Part shown: piece after piece, positions 1 through 10,782 of the stretch
Numbering within the stretch: the first letter of the stretch is position 1
Layout of the letters: every line of letters begins with the position of its first letter
Source: Rebecca billardiae RCC1528
Taxonomy: Eukaryota > Haptophyta
Reading direction: 5' to 3'
DNA: 64,000 nt
Assembly: GCA_965240325.2 (NCBI GenBank)
Contig: OZ251229.1
Coordinates: forward strand, 124,001-188,000
Notes under the pieces: generated by a model
The model's database searches: none
Told to the model about the DNA's origin: nothing
What the model saw: the letters and a program-made list of their open reading frames with translations, nothing else
Position numbers and translations under genes: made by a program

Positions 1-2
1 AG

Positions 3-65
3 GCCGAGGGGGACGCGGATGCGCAGTGCTCCGAGTCCGAGTCTGATGACGATGCCGACGAGTGA
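3..65 (+). CDS. C-terminal end of an unidentified protein (partial)
   Basis: Reading frame 3 from the window edge is open and ends in TGA at 63-65. The encoded tail is strongly acidic and serine-rich (ends SESESDDDADE), typical of a disordered C-terminus. Nothing upstream is visible, so the protein cannot be identified; the frame could also be chance, since the stretch is only 20 codons. The bias to Asp/Glu/Ser and the wobble G/C preference match real genes here, which is the only support. Confidence 0.3.
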   Translation, partial: AEGDADAQCSESESDDDADE

Positions 66-487
66 GGCCGAGTGGTGTCATGCGCTTCCCAGCCGGTCTG
101 CGGTGGCGGTGCCAGAGCGCCGCGTCACCCGAGGCTCGCGACTGACGGGCCGTCCACGCGGCTGGGCCGCACGGGCCGGCAAGCCCTCACTCACTCCCAG
201 AGCCCACCGAGTCATCGCAGTCCGGGCGACACGGTTACGGCGCGCCGGTTATTATTTAGTAACCTCGTCTCTCTCTCTCTCTCTCTCTTACCGTCTCTCG
301 TCTCTCTCTCTCTCTCTCTCTCTGTACAGCATGCTGAATATATATATATATATAGCAGTGCGAGTTTTGCCGGTCGGACGGTCGGACTGTCTGTCGGTCG
401 GTACGTCATCATGATCCGCGTGCGGCGTGGCGCCGCAGCCGACTGACTGTGACGTACGCCGCAGTGTAGTCGTCGTCATACATCCGC
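66..487. other. Intergenic, with (CT)n and (TA)n microsatellites
   Basis: No gene seen. It contains a broken (CT)n tract at about 266-323 and a (TA)n tract at 337-354. It separates the partial gene at the left edge from the 3' end of the first TM-TIR-like gene. Confidence 0.6.
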
Positions 488-2809
488 CTACATGGTGGCG
501 TGCCGCCGACTTTTGCGCTGGGTCTGCCGGCGTGTGCCCGCCCACGGCGCCGTCGAGATCTCGGGGCCCTCGCCGTCGCTCTCGCTCGCCTCCGACGCGG
601 GCGCGCTGCCCCGCGCCGAGCCGCTCAGCTCGTCGGTGCTCGCGTAAACACGGCCGCGCGCGCCCCTTCCCCGACGGCTGTGCGCGGAATGCGACCGCTT
701 CGTTCCCGAGCCCAGCGAGGCGGCGTGGGAGGCGGAGGCGAAGGGCGAGGAGGAGCTGCTCGTGCTGGCGATGGACGAGAGTCTGGAGCGCGCGCACACG
801 CTGTCGCCCTGCACCGGCGAGATGATGTGCCGAACCTTTGGCGGCGAGCGCCGGCCGTCTACCGCCGCCGCGGCGCGCGCGACCGCGCTGCCCAGTAGCT
901 TGTGCACCTGCGCGTTGAAGCGGTCGAAGCCCTCGAAGGTCGCGTCGATGGTCGTGAGCAGCCGGTCAGAGTCGGACTCGAGCGTGCAGCGCGCGTGCCG
1001 CACGTCAAAGGTGCTCACGTCCACCTCCTTCGCGCCGTTGAGCGGCATCCACTCCACCTGGTCCGGCTCGCCGCCCGCCATCGTGAAGACGGCGAGCTCC
1101 ATCACGCACCACAGCCGCTCGGTGTACGTGTCGCCCACGAGCGCGAGCAGCGAGCGGCAGCCCGCAAGGTACACGGGGAGCATCTGCAGCGACTCGCTGA
1201 TGGCGGACTGGTCGATGCACAGCACGTCCAGCCAGATCGTGGGCTCGCGGCGGTGCTTCGCCTTGAAGCGCTCGCGCCAGCGCTGCAGCGCCGCCCACTT
1301 GGCGTCCGGGTCGTCCGACCAGCTGCGCGCACAGCCGGGAGGGGAGGGAGCTGCTCAATGGCGCGGGCGGCGCAGAAGCGAGGGAGAGAGAGGGGGGGCG
1401 GCGCGGGCGCGGCCGCCGGGCGCGGCGCCGCGGCGGGGCCGCGCGTGCCTGTGGCTCACGAACGCATCGATCTGGCCGTACTCGGCCACCACCCACGCCG
1501 GGCCGAGGCCTGCCTCGAGGTCGGTCAGGTCGGTGGCCCTGCTGTCCGCTTTGCTGTCCCTGTCGGGAGCCGCGGTGCCGGCCGAGCACGCAGCGCCGGC
1601 CGCGCACGCACTCGCGTCCTCCGGCCAGACTGCGGAGGGGCGCGAGGACGGGGGCGCGCTCAAGCAGAAGCTGCCGCCGCCGTCTGCGCTGCACACGCTC
1701 GGTCGGATGCTCCGCACGATGAAGCTCGGGATGGACTCCAACTCACGCGTCGCTGACCTTGACGAGTCCTTCGACGCGCCCTGCGAGCCCTTGAACGAGT
1801 TGGAGGCGGGGGGCGTGTCCGCAGGAGAGGAGTGTCCCATCGGCCCTGCTGGTCCCATCCCCGCGCTCGGCGCGCGCACGCGCGAGCGGCGCAGCGGCGG
1901 CTTCGGCTTGAGGTGCGCGCGTTTGAGCCGGTCGAGTGGCACGCAACGCAGCGACCCCAGCGCCATCGCCATCGTCTCGGCCGGCGAGCGCTTTCCCCCG
2001 ATCAGGCACGCGATCGCTGCTGCCGAGCTCGCGCCGTCGGTCAGCCCGCGCTTGATGAGCGAGCGGTGCAGCCGCTCGATCCCGCGGGCGGACATGCCAA
2101 AGGCGGTGAGCACGCCGGTAAAGAGCAGCAGCAGGATGGTGGGCAGCGCGTTCAGCAGCGGGTGTCCGCGCTCAATGCCGACCACCAGCGCGCTCAGCCG
2201 GACGAGCGCGAGGCCGAGCGTGTACCCGATCAGCAGCAGCCGCAGCAGGCTGATCACCTGCCTGCGCACGCGCCGCGGCTGCATGCCGTCGCGGCAGCGG
2301 CTGACAAAGATGCGCGTGCACACGGCGAGGGCGATGGCGGCAAGGCAAATGTCGAGCAGCCCCCTCACCAGCCGCACGACCAGCCAGTGGCACGCGGGCG
2401 TGAGCTGGTCGCGAGCACCGCAGTGCGCGGCCTCGAGCGCTTGCGCGTGCACGAGCGTCGTCGCCAGGTCGAGCGAGAGGAGGAGGAGCTCGACGCACAT
2501 GGTGGCCGCGGCGACGGTGTAGGGGGCGTCCGGATCACCGGGCACCACGGAGCACACGAACGACCAGCCACCAGTTATCATCAGCGCGGAGCCGACGATG
2601 TCGAGGTACGCTTGGCACAGAGACGACGTGCCGTGCAGCCGCGACACGTCGGCGCTGGAGAGGACGATGAGCGGGAGCCCCACCACGATGCTCGCGGTGC
2701 CGAGCGCGAGGAGCGGCCAGCGCACGAGCGCACGTCGGCGCCGCCCATCTGCCGCCGCCCGTTCGAGCAGCGCCCGCACCACCGATTCCGAACGCTGTGC
2801 GCGTGTCAT
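488..2809 (-). CDS. Six-TM protein with TIR-like domain, paralogue A
   Basis: Two exons on the minus strand, 2809-1449 and 1322-488, give 732 codons including the stop. The start is placed at the ATG of MTRAQRSESV because paralogues B and C begin at the same residue. Order of parts: basic N-terminus, six hydrophobic helices within residues ~30-245, a long Ser/Ala/Pro-rich linker, then the TIR-like domain starting at AFVSHSWSDD with WLDVLCIDQ, ISESL, LPVYLAGC and RLWCVMEL motifs, and a disordered tail. The intron (1323-1448) splits the codon just before the Trp of SHSW; its donor is GC (AG|GCACGC), whereas B and C have GT there. TIR-like assignment is by motif pattern (strand-A SHS, WLD, Glu before a hydrophobic helix, RLWC..EL); the enzymatic role, perhaps NAD+ cleavage as in other TIRs, is inference. 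It is divergent to B across 2 kb. Confidence 0.75.
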
Positions 2810-4844
2810 GGACGTGAGACCGTGACGCCACCGGGGCATCGGCATGATGAGTGTTGGGGGCGGAGGAAGAGAGTCGGTGGGGTGGGTGAGGTTTGTCGCG
2901 GCACTCACCGCGGGAGAAATACCGTGATACGGCAGATTGCTACGAGCGTTTGTGATGAATACTCGCGGGAACGTACTCACATTTCCTTACACATGCTACT
3001 ATCATATAATCGCGTCAATGAAACGAAACAGTACCCCGCCATAAATACCTTTACGATTCGTCGATCATGACGTGCCGCCGCTGCCCAGCAGCCCATTATT
3101 GCAATCCGAAGAGTCCAGTATTCACCTGAACTCGTCTGAGCACCAAATCCGACTCTCTTCGCCCGTTGTTCTGTCGGCGCGGTATTCTGCCGCGGTGCAA
3201 GTTCGACTCCTCTCTTGATGATTAGCAAGCGGTACCGTACACTACAAGTACAGTTTACCATATGGCTGGTACTCTCCGCGCCATCGCACTCGCTTCACGC
3301 GAGTGCTGTGCCCGCCGAGGTACGATCCGAACGATGGCGGCGCAGTCATGGGTTCAAACCAGCTTCCAGGTCTCTCTTCGGAGAGGTGTGCGATGAAGGA
3401 TGGCGCGGCAACCTGCCCGTGAGCCTTACGCACGTTAAAACAAATATTATATTATTATAAACTGCAGCGCGCAGTTTACTGCCGGGCATGTGGACCTGCC
3501 CACCCTTCTAATCCGTTCCAGTTCTTCCCTTCGGCTGGGGCTCGATATCAGTCGACGTGGCGTCGCTCACAGCGCAGGCAGGTGTTTGGCGCGGCTGCAC
3601 TCTCGAGGTGGCTGGGATACAACATCCGCAGGTCAGGCAGCACCCTCCCCGTGTGGTGTCAGAGCGCGCTCCCGAGCGCGTGCCTCCCGGAGCGCGGGGC
3701 CGGGCCGCTTGCTGCAATGGCCGCCTCGATGAGGTGCGGCAACGCGCCCCTCACCTGCCTGCGCCGGTCTGTTTTGTGGCGCGGTGTCTTTGACTTTGTG
3801 CAGTGTTGGATGGCGTCAATTACACGCCTTAACCAATAAGTGTGCACGTTAAAACATATAGTACACTGTAATGGCAGGCGAAGCGCGGAAAGAGTAGTGA
3901 GCGTTCGTCCGTTCCTTCAGGCGGCCGATACACACCGCCTCACATACGGGGCCGGAATCTCATTAGGGCCTGAGGCGGTCCCGGACGCGCGCCCCGCGGC
4001 CACCCCTGAGGGTGCGGGCGGGCCCTTTGATCATGTTGGCGAGCTCTCCGCCATCGGGGCGCGCTTCATTGTGCCGCCTCGCCTCGCGTACGGCGTGGCC
4101 CGTCGTGCTCGCACCGTTGACAAGGCTCGGAGCAGAGCGAGTAGTCCGAGTAGAGTGCCATCATGATTGCATTCGGTTCCAACTTGCTCGCCAGCCACTT
4201 CCAGCCAGGTGCGCGCGGCTTGGGAGTAGACGATTAGTTCCGTGTGCCCGGGCTCGTCGTGACACCGGCAATGCCGATCCCTCCCCAGCCGAGATGTCAG
4301 AGCGCGTGCGCACAGGCCGAGTGACAGGCAGTGCGCACTGGTAGCCAATTGGACGCGTGTGAGTGTGTACAAGCCTGTACAAGAAAACGGCCGCATCCAA
4401 ACTTCTCACATACCACTAGACCACCGCGCAGAATGCGTCTGAGCCCGCCCATTCCCGCCCATAACGGGAGTGCCCGAACAGGGTGTGTATCGGCCAGGAC
4501 CGAACGCCCGCAAGAAAAGCATCGGCTTGTGACTTTGTGAGCAGCAGATCCCCTCTCAATCATTTAAGATTCCCGCATAAAAACACGATTGGCCACAATC
4601 CCGTCAATGAACAGCAATGAACACCCATGAGCATCATCCCTAGGTCGCTCCGACCTCGTCCCCGATTGGCCCGGTAGATCTCCATACGTATGAAAGGCAA
4701 TTGACGTCAACCAACGCATCTGACAACAAGCAACTTGCATTTTCGAAGACTCCAGCACCCGATCGACCTTGTTTGACCGACGACAACAACCTTTCTCATT
4801 CACCCCGCCCCCACCCAACCACCTCACACGGCGTCCATTTCATC
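2810..4844. other. Intergenic region between divergent paralogues A and B
   Basis: About 2 kb between two divergent starts; must hold both promoters. Base composition is nearer even than in genes. I see short ORFs only, none with a recognisable domain, and no convincing RNA gene. Homology between the paralogues does not obviously extend upstream of their start codons, so the duplicated unit appears limited to the gene body. Confidence 0.5.
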
Positions 4845-7145
4845 ATGACACGGGCAGAACGTTCGGAATCGGTGGTGCGGGCGCTGCTCGAACGGGCGGC
4901 GGCAGATGGGCGGCGCCGACGTGCGCTCGTGCGCTGGCCGCTCCTCGCGCTCGGCACCGCGTGCATCGTGGTGGGGCTCCCGCTCATCGTCCTCTCCAGC
5001 GCGGACGTGTCGTGGCTGCGCGGCGCGTCGTTTTTGCGCGTCACGATCCTCGGCTGCATTGGCACTGCGCTGATGTGTGCTGGTGGCTGGTCGTTCGTGT
5101 GCTCCGTGGTGCCCGGTGATCCGGACGCCCCCTACACCGTCGCCGCGGCCACCATGTGCGTCGAGCTCCTCCTCCTCTCGCTCGACCTGGCGACCACGCT
5201 CGCGCGCGCGCAAGCGCTCGAGGCCTCACACTGCGGCGCTCGCGACCAGCTCACGCCCGCGTGCCGCTGGTTGGTCGTGCGGCTGGTGAGGGGGGTACTC
5301 GACATTTGCCTCGCCGCCATCGCCCTCGCCGTGTGCACGCGCATCTTTGTCAGCCGCTGCCGCGACGGCATGCAGCCGCGGCGCGTGCGCAGGCAGGTGA
5401 TCAGCCTGCTGCGGCTGCTGCTGATCGGGTACACGCTCGGCCTCGCGCTCGTCCGGCTGAGCGCGCTGGTGGTCGGCATTGAGCGCGGACACCCGCTGCT
5501 GAACACGCTGCCCACCATCCTGCTGCTGCTCTTTACCGGCGTGCTCACCGCCTTTGGCATGTCCGCCCGCGGGATCGAGCGGCTGCACCGCTCGCTCATC
5601 AAGCGCGGGCTGACCGACGGCGCGAGCTCGGCAGCGGCGATCGCGTGCCTGATCGGGGGAAAGCGCTCGCCAGCCGAGACGATGGCGACGGCGCTTGGCT
5701 CACTGCGCTGCGTGCCGCTCGACCGGCTCAAACACGCGCACCTCAAGCCGAAGCCGCCGCTGCGCCGCTCGCGAGTGCGCGCGCTGAGCGCGGGCACTGC
5801 GCCAGCACCGAACCGCCAGTCCGCTGCAGACACGCCGACGTCCATGGCCGGGGGCTCGCAGGGCGCGTCAAAGGCCTCGTCAAGGTCAGGGACGCGTGAG
5901 CTGGAGTCCATCCCGGGCTTCATCGTGCGAAGCATCCGACCGAGCGTGTGCAGCGCCGACGGCGGCAGCTTCTGCTCGAGCGCGCGCCCGTCCTCGCGCC
6001 ACCACACAGCAGTCTGGCCGGAGGACGCGAGTGCGGGCGCTGCCGGCGCTGCGTGCACGGCCGGCACCGCGGCTCCCGACAGGGACAGCAAAGCGGACAG
6101 CAGGGCCACCGACCTGACCGACGTCGAGGCAGGCCTCGGCCCGGCGTGGGTGGTGGCCGAGTACGGCCAGATCGATGCGTTCGTGAGCCACAGGTACGCC
6201 GCCCGGCCCCGCCGCGGCGCCGCGCCCGGCGCCCGCGCCCGCGCCGCCCCCTCTCTCTCTCCCTCGCTTCTGCGCCGCCCGCACCATTAAGCAGCCCCGC
6301 CCCCTCTCCGGTGTGCGCGCAGCTGGTCGGACGACCCGGACGCCAAGTGGGCGGCGCTGCAGCGCTGGCGCGAGCGCTTCAAGGCGAAGCACCGCCGCGA
6401 GCCCACGATCTGGCTGGACGTGCTGTGCATCGACCAGTCCGCCATCAGCGAGTCGCTGCAGATGCTCCCCGTGTACCTTGCGGGCTGCCGCTCGCTGCTC
6501 GCGCTCGTGGGCGACACGTACACCGAGCGGCTGTGGTGCGTGATGGAGCTCGCCGTCTTCACGATGGCGGGCGGCGAGCCGGACCAGGTGGAGTGGATGC
6601 CGCTCGACGGCGCAAAGGAGGTGGACGTGAGCACCTTTGACGTGCGGCACGCGCGCTGCACGCTCGAGTCCGACTCTGACCGGCTGCTCACGACCATCGA
6701 CGCGACCTTTGAGGGCTTCGACCGCTTCAACGCGCAGGTGCACAAGCTGCTGGGCAGCGCGGTCGCGCGCGCCGCGGCGGCGGCGGACGGCCTGCGCTCG
6801 CCGCCAAGGGTTCGGCACATCATCTCGCCGCGGCAGGGCGGCGGCGTGTGCGCGCTCGCCAAGCTGTCGTCCATCGCCAGCATGAGCGGCTCGTCCTCCT
6901 CCGCCTCGCTCCACTCGAGCCAGACGCTGCTGGCGCAATCCACGCCCTCCGGGCACAGCCGTGGGGGAAGAGGCGCGCGTGGCCGCGTGTATGCGAGCAC
7001 AGACGAGCTGAGCGGCTCTGCGCGGGGCAGCGCGCCCGCCCCGGAGGCGGGCGAGGGCGACGACGAGGTCCACGAGATCTCGACGGCGCCGTGGGCGGGC
7101 ACACGCCGGCAGACCCCGCGCAAAAATCGGCACGGCACCATGTAG
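4845..7145 (+). CDS. Six-TM protein with TIR-like domain, paralogue B
   Basis: Exons 4845-6193 and 6323-7145 give 724 codons (723 aa). Start is the ATG of MTRAERSESV. Hydrophobic segments lie at about residues 30-52, 64-90, 98-120, 143-169, 185-211 and 219-242. The TIR-like domain begins near residue 445 (DAFVSHSWSDD) and contains WLDVLCIDQ, then Glu493 in ISESL, where TIR NADases carry their catalytic Glu, followed by LPVYLAGC and RLWCVMEL. The 129-bp intron 6194-6322 is GT-AG and sits at the same codon as in A and C. The TM2 region (FLRVTILGCIGTALMCAG) differs from A and C, while TM5-6 match A. A membrane receptor or effector role is inferred from architecture; no ligand-binding domain is recognised. 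Confidence 0.78.
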
Positions 7146-7685
7146 GGGTGCAGCGGGCCGCGCCGCACAGCAGCGACTATTCTAGGGCCTGGCAGTGCGC
7201 AGCGGTGCCAGCGCTGCGCGGAGGCTACACTTCCGCTTAAAGTGAAAGACGATCTGATCATCGGCAAGTTCGGTAAGTTCGGTTGACTTCGCCTGTCCCA
7301 AGCCTGTCCTGAGCTGTGTGCGTCTCGAATTCTTGCATAAATATAAGTTCCGCCGCGAGTTCACTAAGAGACGCACACAGCTCAGGCAGGCGAGATGATT
7401 GTGTACGCGTACCGTACCGAGTACATCGCGAAAACGAATTATTGGTGATGGCCTGATGGGGGTGCGTCGCCAACCACTCCGTATCGGGTAGGCCCGCTTG
7501 GCTGGGTAGGTCCTGACCAGCCCAATCGTTGTTGTCCAGAAGAAATCGGCGGAAACGGGTGGAAACGTCCTACCAAAACCAACACACCTCATCACTTTCA
7601 ACTTACAACAACTTACATCTTCGAGGACTCGAGCGCACCCAGCCTCCTTCCCCCCGCCGACCTACCCACGCCGACGCAAACGTCA
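7146..7685. other. Intergenic between tandem paralogues B and C
   Basis: 540 bp with no gene visible other than the hairpin repeat at 7303-7390. It must contain the 3' end of B and the promoter of C. Confidence 0.5.
7303..7390. repeat. Imperfect hairpin carrying a dispersed 29-bp repeat
   Basis: Left arm 7303-7326 and right arm 7368-7390 are near-perfect reverse complements (23 paired bases, one extra base on the left) around a 41-base AT-rich loop. The right arm plus the next six bases (to 7396) recurs exactly at 32923-32951 and 35131-35159; the shared core begins GAGACGCACACAGCTCAGGC. Lies 160 bp beyond the stop of paralogue B. Could be a small transposon terminus or a folded RNA. Confidence 0.7.
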
Positions 7686-10022
7686 ATGACACGCGCACAG
7701 CGTTCGGAATCGGTGGTGCGGGCGCTGCTCGAACGGGCGGCGGCAGATGGGCGGCGCCGACGTGCGCTCGTGCGCTGGCCGCTCCTCGCGCTCGGCACCG
7801 CGTGCATCGTGGTTGGGCTCCCGCTCATCGTCCTCTCCAGCGCCGACGTGTCATGGCTGCGCGGCGCGTCGTCTCTGTGCCAAGCGTACCTCGACATCGT
7901 CGGCTCCGCGCTGATGATAACTGGTGGCTGGTCGTTCGTGTGCTCCGTGGTGCCCGGTGATCCGGACGCCCCCTACACCGTCGCCGCGGCCACCATGTGC
8001 GTCGAGCTCCTCCTCCTCTCGCTCGACCTGGCGACGACGCTCGTGCACGCGCAAGCGCTCGAGGCCGCGCACTGCGGTGCTCGCGACCAGCTCACGCCCG
8101 CGTGCCACTGGCTGGTCGTGCGGCTGGTGAGGGGGCTGCTCGACATTTGCCTTGCCGCCATCGCCCTCGCCGTGTGCACGCGCATCTTTGTCAGCCGCTG
8201 CCGCGACGGCATGCAGCCGCGGCGCGTGCGCAGGCAGGTGATCAGCCTGCTGCGGCTGCTGCTGATCGGGTACACGCTCGGCCTCGCGCTCGTCCGGCTG
8301 AGCGCGCTGGTGGTCGGGTTTGGTCACATGCACCCGCTGCTGACAGCACTACCCAGCATCCTGCTGCTGCTGTTCGCCGGCGTGCTCACCGCCTTTGGCA
8401 TGTCCGCCCGCGGGATCGAGCGGCTGCACCGCTCGCTCATCATCAAGCGCGGGCTGACCGACGGCGCGAGCTCGGCAGCGGCGATCGCGTGCCTGATCGG
8501 GGGAAAGCGCTCGCCAGCCGAGACGATGGCGACGGCGCTTGGCTCGCTGCGCTGCGTGCCGCTCGACCGGCTCAAACACGCGCACCTCAAGCCGAAGCCG
8601 CCGCTGCGCCGCTCGCGAGTGCGCGCGCTGGGCACGGGTATGGGACCAGCACCGAACCGCCAGTCCTCTGCAGACACGCCGACGTCCATGGCCGGGGGCT
8701 CGCAGGGCGCGTCAAAGGCCTCGTCAAGGTCAGGGACGCGTGAGCTGGAGTCCATCCCGGGCTTCATCGTGCGAAGCATCCGACCGAGCGTGTGCAGCGC
8801 CGACGGCGGCAGCTTCTGCTCGAGCGCGCGCCCATCCTCGCGCCACCACACAGCAGTCTGGCCGGAGGACGCAAGTGTGGGCGCTGCCGGCGCTGCGTGC
8901 TCGGCCGGCACCGCGGCTCCCGACAGGGACAGCAAAGCGGACAGCAGGGCCACCGACCTGACCGACCTCGAGGCAGGCCTCGGCCCGGCGTGGGTGGTGG
9001 CCGAGTACGGCCAGATCGATGCGTTCGTGAGCCACAGGTACGTCGCCCGGCCCCGCCGCGGCGCCGCGCCCGGCGCCCGCGCCCGCGCCGCCCCCTCTCT
9101 CTCTCCTGCGCTTCTGCGCCGCCCGCACCATTAAGCAGCCCCGCCCCCTCTCCGGTGTGCGCGCAGCTGGTCGGACGACCCGGACGCCAAGTGGGCGGCG
9201 CTGCAGCGCTGGCGCGAGCGCTTCAACGCGAAGCACCGCAGAGAGCCCACGATCTGGCTGGACGTGCTGTGCATCGACCAGTCCGCCATCAGCGAGTCGC
9301 TGCAGATGCTCCCCGTCTACCTCGCGGGCTGCCGCTCGCTGCTCGCGCTCGTGGGCGACACGTACACCGAGCGGCTGTGGTGCGTGATGGAGCTCGCCGT
9401 CTTCACGATGGCGGGCGGCGAGCCGGACCAGGTGGAGTGGATGCCGCTCGACGGCGCGAAGGAGGTGGACGTGAGCACCTTTGACGTGCGGCACGCGCGC
9501 TGCACGCTCGAGTCCGACTCTGACCGGCTGCTCACGACCATCGACGCGACCTTTGAGGGCTTCGACCGCTTCAACGCGCAGGTGCACAAGCTGCTGGGCA
9601 GCGCGGTCGCGCGCGCCGCGGCGGCGGCGGACGGCCTGCGCTCGCCGCCAAGGGTTCGGCACATCGTCTCGCCTGGACGAGGCAGCGGAGCGTGCGCGCT
9701 CTCCAAGCTGTCGTCCATCGCCAGCATGAGCAGCTCGTCCTCCTCCGCCTCGCTCCACTCGAGCCAGACGCTGCTGGCGCAATCCACGCCCTCCGGGCAC
9801 AGCCGTCGGGGAAGAGGCGCGCGTGGCCGCGTGTATGCGAGCACCGACGAGCTGAGCGGCTCTGCGCGGGGCAGCGCGCCCGCCCCGGAGGCGGGCGAGG
9901 GCGACGACGAGGTCCACGAGATCTCGACGGCGCCGTGGGCGGGCACACGCCGGCAGACCCCGCGCAAAAATCGGCACGGCAGGCCATGTAGTGCGGGGCG
10001 CAGCGGGCGGGGCCAGCAGTGA
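7686..10022 (+). CDS. Six-TM protein with TIR-like domain, paralogue C
   Basis: Exons 7686-9037 and 9167-10022 give 736 codons (735 aa), start at the ATG of MTRAQRSESV. Same layout as A and B: six TM helices in residues ~30-242, disordered linker, TIR-like domain with SHSWSDD, WLDVLCIDQ, ISESL and RLWCVMEL. The intron 9038-9166 is GT-AG at the shared position. Its TM1-2 sequence matches A (SSLCQAYLDIVGSALMITGG), its linker matches B (SMAGGSQGASKASS), and its TM5-6 (GFGHMHPLLTALPS) is private, so it is a mosaic. It has one extra Ile codon (LIIKRG). Two extra bases just before the stop position used by B shift the frame and lengthen the tail by about a dozen residues (ending GRSGRGQQ). Confidence 0.77.
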
Positions 10023-10100
10023 ATCGGAGCCTGGGCCCTGGCCCGACGGGGCCGGGTCACTGCGCAGACTCTCACGACTCACTCACAGCACTCTGCGGAC

Positions 10101-10158
10101 TCATTCTATGATTTAACGACACAGGTAGGACGGCGCAGGTCTCCTGATTCGTCGTCGG
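10101..10158 (-). repeat. Dispersed repeat, inverted copy of 25673-25732
   Basis: The reverse complement of this stretch matches 25673-25732 with a few differences; shared landmarks are GACGAATCAGGAG and TTAAATCATAGAAT. It lies about 80 bp past the stop of paralogue C. Likely the end of a transposable element or a conserved regulatory piece; which one cannot be told here. Confidence 0.65.
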
Positions 10159-10745
10159 CAGTGCCCGATCGTCGACACGAAGTCGGCGCTGGTGGCAGAG
10201 CATAGCCTGAACCGCGATCGAATGGCTTGAGCCGCGGCCTTGAGCTGCTGGAGCGCGATCCACCTGCGCTGCGCGGCTCGCATGGACCTGCTGTGCCCCG
10301 AGCGAGGGCGAGGGTGCAGGTCCGGATGTCAGACGGCCGTCTCAGCCGCTGGGCCCTGGCGGGTGATCCGGCGGTGATGTAGTCGTCCCCGTGTGCCCCT
10401 GCGCGGCCGCATGCACGCTTGCCGCTCTGCCGCCAGCTGGCTTGCTGGCGGCGGCTGGCGCTGCTGCGGCGTGCAGGGTACGCTTTGCCCCGGACTGCTG
10501 CGCATCCTCGTCGTCCGAGTCGTCGTCCATGGACGAGTCTCGGTCCGCGTGGGGGACAGCAGCTGGAGCAGGCGCAGGTGCTGCGGGCAGAGAGGCCGCC
10601 AGCCGCGCCGCCTTGCGCTCCTGGCGTTTCTCGACGGCGCGCCGCGACGAGGTGCGGCGGCTCGATGGAGATCGAATCCGCCTGCCCTGCGCGTCACGCC
10701 GAGGCCCGCGACTTGTGACGGTCAGTTCGGCCAATATAATTATTC

Positions 10746-10747
<2 letters not shown>

Positions 10748-10780
<33 letters not shown>
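10748..10780. repeat. (TA)n microsatellite
   Basis: About 16 uninterrupted TA units inside the intergenic region between paralogue C and the copia element. Confidence 0.9.

Positions 10781-10782
<2 letters not shown>

Noticed and set aside
3190-3215. GTTCGACTC-like B-box suggesting a tRNA or tRNA-derived SINE
   Set aside because: Flanking bases do not form a T-stem and no A-box or acceptor stem fits.
10342-10734. Minus-strand frame with Ser/Arg-rich start and acidic middle (DSSMDDDSDDEDAQ)
   Set aside because: No ATG at its start (TTG) and no recognisable domain; may be a decayed transposon gag but cannot be supported.
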